From positions 1-64,000 of the forward strand of contig CAJYLT010000060.1 of assembly GCA_913775795.1 (NCBI GenBank): a stretch of 64,000 nt of DNA, written 5' to 3'. Shown here piece by piece: positions 1-7,988 of the stretch. How positions within the stretch are numbered: position 1 is the stretch's first letter; each line of letters starts with the position of its first letter. The position numbers and the translations under genes were made by a program. This DNA comes from an uncultured Sphingomonas sp. (GTDB lineage Bacteria; Pseudomonadota; Alphaproteobacteria; Sphingomonadales; Sphingomonadaceae). Under the pieces are notes generated by a model. The model was not told the origin of the DNA, made no database searches, and saw only the letters and a list, made by a program, of their open reading frames with translations.

Positions 1-138
1 ACCAAGCTCGGCAACAACCAGCGGCTGGCCATGCCGTACCGGAATTGGGACCGGATGGACGAAAAGACGCAGAAATCCGTCCGAAAGCAGGCCGCCTCCT
101 ACCTCAGGACGCTTGGCGGGGGGCGCGCTTCTTCGTAG
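1..138 (+). CDS. C-terminal fragment of an unidentified protein
   Basis: An open frame enters from the left edge in frame 1 and ends at a TAG at 136-138, giving 45 residues ending in LGGGRASS. It is missing from the ORF track because its start lies outside the window. The fragment is basic and polar (NNQRLAMPYRNW, then a lysine/arginine-rich helix-like stretch). I do not recognise the family. It is followed 30 bp later by the sulfurtransferase gene on the same strand, which has its own ribosome binding site. Confidence 0.6.
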   Translation, partial: TKLGNNQRLAMPYRNWDRMDEKTQKSVRKQAASYLRTLGGGRASS

Positions 139-168
139 GCTGAGGTCAAATCACAAGGGAGGACTGTC

Positions 169-999
169 ATGGATTCGCTCGTTTCGACCGAATGGCTCGC
201 CGGGGAACTGGGTGCGAGCGACCTGCGCCTCGTCGATGCGACCTGGTTCATGGCCGGACAGGGCGACGCCGCCGCCGATTACGAGAAGGCGCATATCCCG
301 GGCGCGGTGTTCCTCGACCTGGAGGACGTGCGCGACACGTCGAGCCAGCTGCCGGTGATGCTGCCCGCGGCGGAAAAGTTCGCCAGCCGGATGCAGTCGC
401 TGGGCCTCGGCGACGGCAGCCGCATCGTCCTTTACGACAATTCGCCGTACAAGACCGCGGCGCGCGGCTGGTTCATGCTCAAGACCTTCGGCGCGCACGA
501 TGTCGCAATCCTCGACGGCGGCCTCGCCAAATGGCTGGCCGAGGGGCGGCCGACAGAGAGCGGGCGCGAGACGCTGCGCCATCGCCACTTCACCGTCTGG
601 GACGACCGCAGTGCGGTGCGCAGCCTGTCGGACATGAAGGCGAATGTGGACAGCAAGGCCGAACAGGTGGTCGACGCCCGCTCCGCCTCGCGCTTCTCGG
701 GCGAGGAGCCGGAGCCGCGCGCGGGGACGGCCTCGGGCCACATTCCCGGGTCGTCGAACGTGCCGATCGCGCGGCTGTTCAACGCCGACGGCACCTACAA
801 GTCGAAGGACGAGCTGCGCGCCGCGTTCGAGGCGGCGGGAGTCGACGTGGAGAAGCCGATCGTCACCACCTGCGGCTCGGGCGTCACCGCCTCGGTCCTT
901 GCCTTCGCGCTGCACCTGCTGGGGCAGAAGGCGGCGCTCTATGACGGCAGCTGGTCCGAATGGGGCGCGGACAAGGACACGCCCAAGGCGACGGGGTGA
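169..999 (+). CDS. sseA: 3-mercaptopyruvate/thiosulfate sulfurtransferase
   Basis: A 276-residue protein with two rhodanese domains, the normal length for this family. The N-terminal domain (about 1-130) is the inactive scaffold. The C-terminal domain holds the active-site loop CGSGVTAS, with the persulfide-forming cysteine near residue 235. The CG[ST]GVT form of the loop is typical of mercaptopyruvate rather than thiosulfate specificity. The ATG is preceded by AGGGAGG about 6 nt upstream, which supports the start. It is cytoplasmic and transfers sulfur to cyanide or thiols. Substrate preference is inferred from the loop. The next gene, metC, is also in sulfur metabolism, but a repeat of about 130 bp separates them. 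Confidence 0.9.
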   Translation: MDSLVSTEWLAGELGASDLRLVDATWFMAGQGDAAADYEKAHIPGAVFLDLEDVRDTSSQLPVMLPAAEKFASRMQSLGLGDGSRIVLYDNSPYKTAARGWFMLKTFGAHDVAILDGGLAKWLAEGRPTESGRETLRHRHFTVWDDRSAVRSLSDMKANVDSKAEQVVDARSASRFSGEEPEPRAGTASGHIPGSSNVPIARLFNADGTYKSKDELRAAFEAAGVDVEKPIVTTCGSGVTASVLAFALHLLGQKAALYDGSWSEWGADKDTPKATG

Positions 1000-1006
1000 G
1001 ATTTAT

Positions 1007-1135
1007 CCTCCCGGCACGGGGAGGGGGACCGCCAGCCGTCGGCTGATGGTGGAGGGGGGCTTTCGCGGGTGTCATGGCATGCGGCCAACCCCCACCACCA
1101 TGCTGCGCATGGTCCCCCTCCCCGTTCCGGGGAGG
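1007..1135. repeat. Intergenic nested inverted repeat (REP-like)
   Basis: The region between sseA and metC is a nested imperfect palindrome. GGGGAGGGGGACC at 1018-1030 pairs perfectly with GGTCCCCCTCCCC at 1111-1123. Inside it, 1046-1058 pairs with 1089-1101 with one mismatch. Each end also carries a short CCTCCC/GGGAGG hairpin. The architecture suggests a dispersed intergenic element of the kind common in sphingomonad genomes. Copy number cannot be seen from one window. It could fold as a terminator-like structure in the sseA 3' region. Confidence 0.6.
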
Positions 1136-1172
1136 AATTGTTCGTTCCGGCCGGTCGCGCTACCGAAAGCGC

Positions 1173-2375
1173 ATGACCAAGCCCCGCGACCCCGCCGCCC
1201 CGATCGCCGACGCCACCCGCGTGGTACAGGGCGGGCGCCGCGAGGAATGGACGCAGGGGATCGTCAACCCGCCGGTCTGGCGCGCCTCGACCATTCTCTA
1301 CGACGACGTGGCCGATCTGCGCGCCAATGCGCGGCGCGATACGACGCATCGCCTGTTCTACGGCCGGCGGGGCACGCCGACGCAGTGGAGCCTTGCCGAT
1401 GCGCTCAACGAGCTGGAGCCGGGAGCGGAGGGGACGCTGCTCTATCCCTCCGGCGTGGCGGCGATCGCGACGGCGCTGCTGGCGGTGCTGTCGCCCGGCG
1501 ACGAGGTGCTGATCCCCGACAGCGCCTATGACCCCACGCGCTCGCTGGGCAACGGCATTCTCAAGCGGATGGGGATCGCGACGCGCTTCTACGAGCCCTT
1601 GGTGGGGGCGGGGATCGCCGACCTGATCGGCCGCGCCACGCGGGCGATCTTCATGGAAAGCCCCGGCAGCCTGACGTTCGAGGTACAGGACGTGCCGGCG
1701 ATCGTCGCCGCGGCGAAGGCGCGCGGGATCGTCACGCTGCTCGACAATACCTGGGCGACGCCGCTCCTGTTCCCGGCGATCGCGGAAGGGGTCGATTACA
1801 CGATCCTCGCCTGTACCAAGTACGTCGTCGGCCATTCGGACGTGATGCTGGGATCGGTAACGGCCGGCCCCGGGCAGTTCGAGGCGCTCAGGACCGCGAC
1901 CTATCAGCTCGGCCAGTGCGTCAGCCCCGACGACGCTTGGCTGGGCAGCCGGGGCTTACGTACGATGAAGCTGCGGCTTGACGAACAGGGGCGCTCGGCG
2001 CTCGCCATTGCGGAGTGGCTGAAGGGCCGGCCGGAAGTGGCGCGGGTGTTGCACCCGGCGCTGCCCGATTGTCCGGGGCATGACGTGTTCAAGCGCGACT
2101 TTGCAGGACCGGCAGGCTTGTTCAGCGTGGTGCTGAACGGTGGCAGCGATGCCGGCCGCGTCGCGATGATCGACGGGCTGGCGCATTTCGGTATCGGCTA
2201 TAGCTGGGGCGGGTATGAGAGCCTCGCGCTGCCGATCGACCCGCAGCACTATCGCTCCGTCACGCGGTGGAAGGCCGAGGGTCCGATGATTCGGCTACAG
2301 ATCGGGCTGGAGGACACGGGCGACCTAATCGCCGATCTGGAAGCGGGGCTGGCGCGGTTCGCGGCGGCCGGCTGA
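1173..2375 (+). CDS. metC: Cystathionine beta-lyase (PLP enzyme)
   Basis: A 400-residue Cys/Met-metabolism PLP enzyme that converts cystathionine to homocysteine, pyruvate and ammonia in methionine synthesis. The motif TKYVVGHSDVMLG carries the PLP-binding lysine (about K216), and YPSGVAAIATAL and DNTWATPLLF fit the family. The ORF track begins 99 bp earlier inside the repeat. I chose the ATG giving MTKPRDPAAP because the extra residues are repeat-encoded and the length then matches the family. The family also contains gamma-synthases and methionine gamma-lyases, but the overall pattern is MetC-like. It converges with the cupin gene, leaving 2 bp between the stop codons. Confidence 0.88.
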   Translation: MTKPRDPAAPIADATRVVQGGRREEWTQGIVNPPVWRASTILYDDVADLRANARRDTTHRLFYGRRGTPTQWSLADALNELEPGAEGTLLYPSGVAAIATALLAVLSPGDEVLIPDSAYDPTRSLGNGILKRMGIATRFYEPLVGAGIADLIGRATRAIFMESPGSLTFEVQDVPAIVAAAKARGIVTLLDNTWATPLLFPAIAEGVDYTILACTKYVVGHSDVMLGSVTAGPGQFEALRTATYQLGQCVSPDDAWLGSRGLRTMKLRLDEQGRSALAIAEWLKGRPEVARVLHPALPDCPGHDVFKRDFAGPAGLFSVVLNGGSDAGRVAMIDGLAHFGIGYSWGGYESLALPIDPQHYRSVTRWKAEGPMIRLQIGLEDTGDLIADLEAGLARFAAAG

Positions 2376-2377
2376 CC

Positions 2378-3241
2378 TCAGCCTGTCTTGTCGATCCCCA
2401 CCACGCGCCGCGCCTTCGCGATGGCGCGGTACGCGGTCGACTTGGCGAGATTCTGCGCCGGATACCGCTTCGGCGCCGTCGGCGACAGGCCGACATCGCG
2501 CATCATCGCATTGAGATTGTGCGCATATTGCTCGCGATAGCTCCACTCGGACCGCCAGGTGATCGAGAAGGACACCGACGTTGCCGGACCATTCTGCACC
2601 CAGTGCGGTGCCTTGACCGGCACATAGATCGCCTCGCCCGGCACGATCGTAATCGGCTGGCCACGGTCCTTGATCTCGTCGCGGTAGGGCAGGTTGCGGT
2701 GCGCGCCGCGGTGGAACGCCTCGTGCGCCTCCGGCCTCACTACATCATGGTCGGCGGGGTCGAAGACGGTCATCGTCTTGGTCCCGCGCAGTTGCAGCAG
2801 GATGTTGTGCTCGGGGTCGAAGTGGAACGGCGTCACCGCGCCCGGTGACGAGACGAAGATGAACGCCTCGCGCTTCAGCATCGGGCCGGTCGAGGGGGCG
2901 GCGAGGGGGGCGATCTCGTCCAGCACCTCGTCCATCAGCGCCTTGTACGCCGGGTCCTGCTCGACGAACTTCAGCACCATCCAAGACCCGTTTTCCTCGA
3001 TCGACCGGATCGTGTCGGCGAAGGAGAGGCCGTTGTCTCGGACGCTGTCGGGGTCGACGCCGATCGGCAGGTCGGCGAGGTTCTGTTCGACGTCGACCGG
3101 CCGCATCCGCTGGGCCAGGCCGACCAGCGACTGGAGCTCGAACAGCTTGTGCCCGACCAGGCGGTGGGTGAGCTTGCCCGCGGTTTCGGGATAGAGCGCG
3201 TCGAAGGTCGACCGCGCGCCGTCGTCAAAGATCTGCGTCAT
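2378..3241 (-). CDS. Cupin-like (JmjC-type, Cupin_8) 2OG/Fe(II) oxygenase-like protein
   Basis: A 287-residue protein. The central region contains TPFHFDPEHNILLQLRG, with the His-x-Asp pair of a JmjC/cupin metal site, followed by FDPADHD and a distal APHWVQN histidine. This fits a double-stranded beta-helix fold with an Fe(II)/2-oxoglutarate site. Family members hydroxylate proteins or small molecules, and the substrate here is unknown. Its start lies inside the 3' end of the upstream acyltransferase gene (17-bp overlap), so the two are probably translationally coupled. There is no signal peptide, so it should be cytoplasmic. Confidence 0.75.
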   Translation of the reverse strand: MTQIFDDGARSTFDALYPETAGKLTHRLVGHKLFELQSLVGLAQRMRPVDVEQNLADLPIGVDPDSVRDNGLSFADTIRSIEENGSWMVLKFVEQDPAYKALMDEVLDEIAPLAAPSTGPMLKREAFIFVSSPGAVTPFHFDPEHNILLQLRGTKTMTVFDPADHDVVRPEAHEAFHRGAHRNLPYRDEIKDRGQPITIVPGEAIYVPVKAPHWVQNGPATSVSFSITWRSEWSYREQYAHNLNAMMRDVGLSPTAPKRYPAQNLAKSTAYRAIAKARRVVGIDKTG

Positions 3242-4421
3242 CGTCGTCGTTCCGTGGCTGGGGATTCGAAGGGTTTCGCCGCGCCTTGATCGCGGCCCAA
3301 CCGCGCTCGACCGCGCGCGCAGCGGCGAAGGCGAGGCGCCCGCGCGCGCCGCCGATGGGGAGCGTCAGGCGAACGATGCCGCGCCGCTCGGCCCACAGGC
3401 TGTCGATCATCGGGTGGTTGGCCGCGGCGCAGCTGTCCATCCAGTCGATGCCGGGCGCATTGAGGATGCCATAATTCTCGATCTGGATGAGGACGCCGGG
3501 CGAGAAGCGCGCGTAATCCTCGTCATAGGCGATCTTGAACGAGGCGCTGCCTGGTGGACACAGGAAGTTGACGAGCATCGCGATCGTCCGGTCGGCCACC
3601 GTCATGCGCAGGATTTCCAGCCGCCCGGCATCGTGCGCCCCCGCCAGCGCCTCGGCAAAGAAGCCGCGCTTGGCTGCATCGCTGCCCAGCGCCGATCCTT
3701 CCCGGCCCTTCCAGCCCGACGCTTCAAGCACGAGGAAGGCGTCGATCCATTCGCCCAGGTCATCGCCGGGGGTGAGCCGCGTCGTCACGACCGAACCCAG
3801 TTCGGCGAGGCGATTGGCGAGGCGCTTCAGTTCCTTGCGCTTCTTCTTGCGCACCGTCGCCTCGTAATAGGCGGTGGGCGAAAGGTCGCTGGCGAGCAGC
3901 GCGCGCTCGTGGCGCATGACCGTCGCGATCGGGCGGTCGGCGACCGCGGCGAGCGCCCGGTGCGCGGCGCCGTCCTCGACGATTGCGGTCAGGTGGAGAA
4001 GCGGGGGAAGGCCGGGTGTCCGGTCGAGGCAGGCGAGCATCGCCGCCATCGCCGCCGCCTCCTCGCCCGCGCGGAGCAGCGGCATCCCGAGGAACGCGTT
4101 GGCGTGGACCCAGTTCGACAGCGTCGGCAGCGGGATGCGGTAATAGCGTGGCTCGACGCCAAGCGGCATCAGGCCGACCAACGCCTCGCCGCGAAACGCC
4201 GCTACCGCGCGAACCAGCGCGGGGTCGCCGAGGTGGCGGGCGGAGGCCATGACGAACCAGCGTTCGGCGAAGGGATTGGGCTCGGCCGCGTGGCTGGTAC
4301 AGGCGTCCCAGGCTTCGCCATGCGTCGCATCGAGCTCGGCCAGCGTCGTCAGGCGCGCCGACACGGGCACCTCCGTCGCCTGATCCCGCTCGATCGGTGA
4401 ATGGTACAGCGCTGCCTCCAC
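3225..4421 (-). CDS. GNAT/FemAB-like acyltransferase (Acetyltransf_6 type)
   Basis: A 398-residue protein resembling the BcsL/CelD group of GNAT-fold acyltransferases (COG5653-like). Recognisable parts are an N-terminal half with EPNPFAERWF and LVGLMPLGVE, a basic segment RKKKRKELKRLANRL near the middle, and SFKIAYDEDYARFSPGVLI near the C-terminus, typical of this fold. The tail is acidic (NDDDDADL). The substrate is unknown; relatives act on polysaccharides, peptidoglycan precursors or lipids. It lies downstream of ctrA on the same strand behind a terminator-like hairpin and overlaps the cupin gene by 17 bp. A GTTAAC palindrome lies about 30 nt upstream of its start. Confidence 0.72.
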   Translation of the reverse strand: MEAALYHSPIERDQATEVPVSARLTTLAELDATHGEAWDACTSHAAEPNPFAERWFVMASARHLGDPALVRAVAAFRGEALVGLMPLGVEPRYYRIPLPTLSNWVHANAFLGMPLLRAGEEAAAMAAMLACLDRTPGLPPLLHLTAIVEDGAAHRALAAVADRPIATVMRHERALLASDLSPTAYYEATVRKKKRKELKRLANRLAELGSVVTTRLTPGDDLGEWIDAFLVLEASGWKGREGSALGSDAAKRGFFAEALAGAHDAGRLEILRMTVADRTIAMLVNFLCPPGSASFKIAYDEDYARFSPGVLIQIENYGILNAPGIDWMDSCAAANHPMIDSLWAERRGIVRLTLPIGGARGRLAFAAARAVERGWAAIKARRNPSNPQPRNDDDDADL

Positions 4422-4475
4422 GATGGGGCCAGCCTTAACGATCAGCCGTTAACAAGCCGCTGCCGAAGACGCAGA

Positions 4476-4507
4476 AACGGCGCCGGATCCCCCGAACCGG
4501 CGCCGTT
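4476..4507 (-). terminator. Hairpin terminator after ctrA
   Basis: AACGGCGCCGG at 4476-4486 pairs perfectly with CCGGCGCCGTT at 4497-4507 around a 10-nt loop. On the minus strand the stem is followed by a short T stretch. It lies 44 nt past the ctrA stop and before the acyltransferase gene. Confidence 0.6.
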
Positions 4508-4550
4508 CCCGGTTTCCCCCGCTCGGGGAAGGTCGTCGGTCGTCAGGAAG

Positions 4551-5252
4551 TCAGGCGACCTGCGCCTCGTGCACTTCCTCGGGATCGCGCAGCACATAGC
4601 CGCGGCCCCATACCGTCTCGATGTAATTGTCACCCTCGGTCGCCATCGACAGCTTCTTGCGCAGCTTGCAGATAAACACGTCGATGATCTTGAGCTCGGG
4701 CTCGTCCATTCCGCCATAAAGGTGGTTGAGGAACATTTCCTTGGTGAGCGTCGTGCCCTTGCGGAGCGAGAGCAGCTCCAGCATCGCATATTCCTTGCCG
4801 GTCAGGTGCACTCGCGCGCCATCGACCTCAACCGTTTTGGCATCGAGGTTGACCGCCAGCTTGCCCGTCTTGATGACAGACTGCGAATGACCCTTCGATC
4901 GGCGGACGACGGCGTGAATCCGCGCGATCAGTTCCTCGCGGTGGAAGGGCTTGGTCACGTAATCGTCGGCGCCGAAGCCGAAGCTGCGCACCTTCGAATC
5001 CATCTCGGCAACGCCCGACAGGATCAGCACCGGCGTCTGCACCCGCGCCACGCGCAGCTTCTTGAGCACGTCGTAGCCGTGCATGTCGGGCAGGTTCAGG
5101 TCGAGAAGAATGATGTCGTAGTCATAGAGCTTGCCAAGGTCCAAGCCCTCTTCGCCAAGATCGGTCGAATAGACATTGAAGCCTTCGGTCGCGAGCATCA
5201 GCTCGATCGCCTTGGCAGTGGTAGGCTCGTCCTCGATCAGCAACACGCGCAT
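4551..5252 (-). CDS. ctrA: Cell-cycle response regulator CtrA
   Basis: A 233-residue OmpR/PhoB-type regulator. The receiver domain (1-120) begins [10 protein letters not shown], has the phospho-acceptor aspartate in [14 protein letters not shown], and the switch lysine in [13 protein letters not shown]. The winged-helix domain (130-230) contains [26 protein letters not shown] and the recognition segment KLRKKL. This sequence pattern is specific to CtrA, the alphaproteobacterial master regulator of division, motility and polar genes. The ORF track extends 12 codons upstream; I chose the internal ATG at the conserved MRVLLIE start. The upstream region carries TTAACC/GGTTAA half-sites, suggesting autoregulation. 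Confidence 0.96.
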   Translation of the reverse strand: MRVLLIEDEPTTAKAIELMLATEGFNVYSTDLGEEGLDLGKLYDYDIILLDLNLPDMHGYDVLKKLRVARVQTPVLILSGVAEMDSKVRSFGFGADDYVTKPFHREELIARIHAVVRRSKGHSQSVIKTGKLAVNLDAKTVEVDGARVHLTGKEYAMLELLSLRKGTTLTKEMFLNHLYGGMDEPELKIIDVFICKLRKKLSMATEGDNYIETVWGRGYVLRDPEEVHEAQVA

Positions 5253-5324
5253 CGGCCGGATCCCCTGTCCCTGTGGCGAGATGCGCACTGCCCCCTTTGG
5301 CCGGCCGCTCGCTGGACTTCAGCA

Positions 5325-5368
5325 TTAACCTAAACAGCCCTGAAGCCAAAAGGTTAATTTCTCGCTAA
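5325..5368 (-). promoter_or_regulatory. Putative CtrA-binding sites upstream of ctrA
   Basis: On the minus strand the sequence TTAGCGAGAAATTAACC (5352-5368) matches the CtrA box TTAA-N7-TTAACC with one mismatch. A second, inverted TTAACC half-site lies at 5325-5330, closer to the gene. The box overlaps the LysR stop codon and is about 100 nt upstream of the ctrA start. CtrA autoregulation is known in Caulobacter; its occurrence here is inferred from the sites. Confidence 0.5.
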
Positions 5369-6303
5369 GGCGCGGTAATCTGCGAGTCGGTGTGCTTACC
5401 TTCTCGTTCGCAAACGTTACGGAAGCGTTCGGTAAGCCAGCCGATCAACAATTCAACCCGCGCCGGGCGGCGGGGACTGGGCGGGGTCAACAGGTGCAGC
5501 GCCACCGGCGGCGCACGCCATTCGGGCAGGATCGCGACGAGCGCGCCCGAGGCCAGTTCGCGGTCGACGATGAAGTCCGGCAGCCGCGCGATGCCCAGCC
5601 CCGCCACGAGCGCAGGGAGCATCGCCTCCCCATTATTGGTCATCAGCGGCCCGGCGGCGCGTACCGCCGCCGTCTCGCCGCCCGGCCCTTGGAACAGCCA
5701 CGTCGCATTGGGCAGGTTTGTGTAGCTGAAACAGGCATGCTCGGCGAGTTGCGCCGGGTGCGTTGGCGTGCCGGCGCGCGCCAGATAGGCGGGGCTGGCG
5801 ACGACGTGCGCGGTGACGGCCGACAACCGGCGCGCGCGCAGCGAACTGTCGGGCAGGTCGGCGATGCGCAGCGCGATGTCGATCCCCTCGGCCACGATGT
5901 CGACGCGCGAATCGGAGAGCGCCAGCTCGACCTCGATCCCCGGATGCGCGGCCATGAAGTCGGCGATCGCGGGCGCGACGTGGCGGATGCCGAAGGTCAT
6001 CGGCGCGGCGACGCGGACGAGGCCGGTGGGCGCGCGTGCGCTTTCAAGCGCGGTTTCCTCGGCGGCCTGTCCCTCGGCCAGGATGCGCTGCGCATGTTCG
6101 GCAAGCGACCGGCCGCTATCGGTCAGCGTCAGCCGGCGCGAGGTACGGTGGAACAGCGCGGTGCCCAGACGCGCCTCCAGCCGGCTGATTGCCTTCGACA
6201 CCGTCGCCTTGCTGATCCCCAGCGCCTGCGCCGCGCCGCTGAACGATCGCTGCTCGACCACGCAGGCGAAGATCGCCCAGGCTTCGAAGTCGGGCAATTG
6301 CAT
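5365..6303 (-). CDS. LysR-family transcriptional regulator
   Basis: A 312-residue LysR protein of normal family length. The N-terminal winged helix (about 1-65) reads FSGAAQALGISKATVSKAISRLEARLG, then LFHRTSRRLTLTDSG. The effector domain (about 90-300) is of the LysR-substrate type. The sequence resembles the CrgA/DsdC-like group, but no effector can be named. It starts 6 bp after the stop of the rluA-like gene on the same strand, so the two are probably co-transcribed. No divergent partner is present to suggest a target. Its 3' end overlaps the CtrA box that precedes ctrA. Confidence 0.9.
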   Translation of the reverse strand: MQLPDFEAWAIFACVVEQRSFSGAAQALGISKATVSKAISRLEARLGTALFHRTSRRLTLTDSGRSLAEHAQRILAEGQAAEETALESARAPTGLVRVAAPMTFGIRHVAPAIADFMAAHPGIEVELALSDSRVDIVAEGIDIALRIADLPDSSLRARRLSAVTAHVVASPAYLARAGTPTHPAQLAEHACFSYTNLPNATWLFQGPGGETAAVRAAGPLMTNNGEAMLPALVAGLGIARLPDFIVDRELASGALVAILPEWRAPPVALHLLTPPSPRRPARVELLIGWLTERFRNVCEREGKHTDSQITAP

Positions 6304-6309
6304 CGGGGC

Positions 6310-6975
6310 TTAGTCCGCGCCGAAGCCGGCGGCCGCGAACCGCTCGGGCAGCGGCGCTTCGGCCTCGATCGCCGCTTTGCCCTCGCGGGGCAGCAACAGC
6401 CGCTGGGCGTGGAGCAGCATCCCGTCGCGCTCGGCCCGACCGTAATGCGGATCGCCGACGATGGGGATGCCGAGGCCGCTGGCGGCGTGGACGCGGATCT
6501 GGTGCGTGCGGCCGGTTTCCGGCGTAAAGGCGACGAGTGCGCGGTCGCCCTCGGCGCGGATCACGTCCCAGTGCGTGACGGCACGCTTGCCGCGCGGATC
6601 GGGGACGATCCGCCAGCCGGCCTCCGCGGTCGAGACCTTGCCGAGCGCCATGTCGATTGTGCCGGTTTCCTCGCCCGGCACACCGGCCAGCACGGCCAGA
6701 TACCGCTTCGCCACGAGGCCGCTCTCGAAGGCTTGCTGGAACCGCTTGTGCGCCTTGGGGTTGCGCGAGAGCAGAAGGCAGCCGCTGGTGTCGCGGTCGA
6801 GCCGGTGGACGGGAAGGGGCGCGCGTTTGAAGCCGAAGGTCAGGTCATCGAGCATCGCGGCAACGCTGGGCGATCGGTCGCGCGGTTCGTCGACGGGCAG
6901 CCCGGCGGGCTTGTCGAGGATCAGCGCCTCGCCGTCGATGAAGAGGACGCGGTCGGCTAGGTCGGGACGGTTCAT
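6310..6975 (-). CDS. RluA-family RNA pseudouridine synthase
   Basis: A 221-residue enzyme containing the RluA signature HRLDRDTSGCLLLSR, with the catalytic aspartate at about residue 60, followed by GRTHQIRVHAASLG-like and GDPHYG motifs. It isomerises uridine in tRNA or rRNA; the short form without an S4 domain resembles RluA/YqcB rather than RluD. The ORF track starts 76 codons upstream in a low-complexity antisense region. I chose the ATG giving MNRPDLADRVLFIDGEALIL. That ATG overlaps the ATG of the divergent VanY-like gene within one CATG, so no conventional intergenic promoter lies between them. Confidence 0.85.
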   Translation of the reverse strand: MNRPDLADRVLFIDGEALILDKPAGLPVDEPRDRSPSVAAMLDDLTFGFKRAPLPVHRLDRDTSGCLLLSRNPKAHKRFQQAFESGLVAKRYLAVLAGVPGEETGTIDMALGKVSTAEAGWRIVPDPRGKRAVTHWDVIRAEGDRALVAFTPETGRTHQIRVHAASGLGIPIVGDPHYGRAERDGMLLHAQRLLLPREGKAAIEAEAPLPERFAAAGFGAD

Positions 6976-7768
6976 GGCCCCGCGCCTAGCATGGGCGGCG
7001 CTGATCGGGGAGGGGGCGCTGCTCGCGCTCGCCGGCTGCGCGCCGGTCGCCAAGCCCACGCCCGCGGTAACGGTCGCGGCCCCCGCGCCGATGACGCCGC
7101 TGCCCGCCGCGCCCCCGCCGGTGCTGGTCGCCGCGGCGCGGCCGCCGATCGCGTTGTGCGGGCGAGGCACCGTGTCGCCGGGGCCGGACGGGCGGATGCT
7201 CAACCATTTCCCCTATCCCGAGATGCCGGCAAGCGCGCTGGTCCCCGCGCCCGCCTCGCTCGGCGACGGCGGGTGCCGGGTGCATCCGGCGATGCTGCCC
7301 GACCTCCAGCGGCTGATCGCCGCCGCCGATGCCGACCCGCGCGTGGCGGGCAAGCTGCGCGCCGTCTCCTGCCAGCGCAGCATCGCGTTTCAGGAGCGGA
7401 CGTTCTGCGCGGGCATCCTGTCGGGGCGGACGCAGGGGTTCACCGACCGTGCCTGGGCCTCCGCCCCGCCGGGCCACAGCGAGCATGCGACGGGCTATGT
7501 CATCGACTTCGGCACGCGCGACCGCGGCGGGTGCCCCGATGCCGACGCCTGCTTCGCGGCGAGCGACATGGGCAAGTGGCTGCTCGCCAATGCCGCGCGC
7601 TACGGCTTCGAGCTGAGTTTCCCGGCGGGCAACAGGCAGCAGGTGAAGTGGGAGCCATGGCACTGGCGCTGGGTCGGAACGAGCGCGTCCGCGGCGGGCG
7701 CGGAGCCGGCACGGCGTGCATTTGCGTTGGCGCGCGCGCGGTTTCCGGCAAATCCCCGCGTTAATTAA
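6974..7768 (+). CDS. VanY/M15-type D-Ala-D-Ala carboxypeptidase lipoprotein
   Basis: A 264-residue secreted protein with an N-terminal lipobox (ALAGC), then an alanine/proline-rich linker (about 25-50). The catalytic domain has SxHxxGxxxD (GHSEHATGYVIDFG) and a downstream EPWHW, supplying the zinc ligands of the M15B peptidase family. It trims peptidoglycan stem peptides in the periplasm. An in-frame ATG 12 codons upstream (MKRTRSARSGRF) would give a more basic n-region and is a credible alternative start; both lie inside or against the divergent rluA-like gene. A perfect 7-bp inverted repeat begins at the stop codon. Confidence 0.8.
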   Translation: MAPRLAWAALIGEGALLALAGCAPVAKPTPAVTVAAPAPMTPLPAAPPPVLVAAARPPIALCGRGTVSPGPDGRMLNHFPYPEMPASALVPAPASLGDGGCRVHPAMLPDLQRLIAAADADPRVAGKLRAVSCQRSIAFQERTFCAGILSGRTQGFTDRAWASAPPGHSEHATGYVIDFGTRDRGGCPDADACFAASDMGKWLLANAARYGFELSFPAGNRQQVKWEPWHWRWVGTSASAAGAEPARRAFALARARFPANPRVN

Positions 7769-7790
7769 ATCGGAACGGGTTGATCCGATT
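7768..7790 (+). terminator. Short inverted repeat after the VanY-like gene
   Basis: AATCGGA and TCCGATT form a perfect 7-bp inverted repeat with a 9-nt loop directly after the stop codon. There is no T-run, so termination is uncertain. It may instead be part of the mntP promoter region. Confidence 0.25.
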
Positions 7791-7817
7791 ATCAGGCTGG
7801 CCTAGATGGCCGGCAAC

Positions 7818-7980
7818 CCTTGGGGAGTAGTCACCCGCATCAGCGGGGCTGTCGTCAACAAGCTCGATCCAGTGGATCGTGGCGGCAGCAGCGGTTTCAG
7901 GCCGCCCGACGAGACCAACGGCAGCGCCGGTCCGCTTTGGGCCATGGTCGGTCGCTGTCGTTCGTCATCGGCCCCCAGGA
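7818..7980 (+). promoter_or_regulatory. yybP-ykoY (manganese) riboswitch upstream of mntP
   Basis: The leader contains the conserved TTGGGGAGTAG element followed by a P2 hairpin (CCCGC-ATCA-GCGGG) and the conserved GTCAACA segment, all in the order of the yybP-ykoY aptamer. The motif is established as a Mn2+ sensor that commonly controls mntP. CCTTGGGG at 7818-7825 can pair with CCCCCAGG at 7972-7979 to form P1. The candidate Shine-Dalgarno AGGA (7977-7980) lies in the 3' strand of that helix, 8 nt before the mntP ATG. The downstream Mn exporter supports the assignment. Confidence 0.88.
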
Positions 7981-7988
7981 TTAGTCAC

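Noticed and set aside
4435-4452. TTAA-N10-TTAA upstream of the acyltransferase gene as a CtrA box
   Set aside because: The spacing is 10, not 7; kept only as a note because of the GTTAAC palindrome.
5392-6960. 522-codon plus-strand ORF
   Set aside because: Mirror frame of the LysR and RluA-like genes; no motif and no ribosome binding site.
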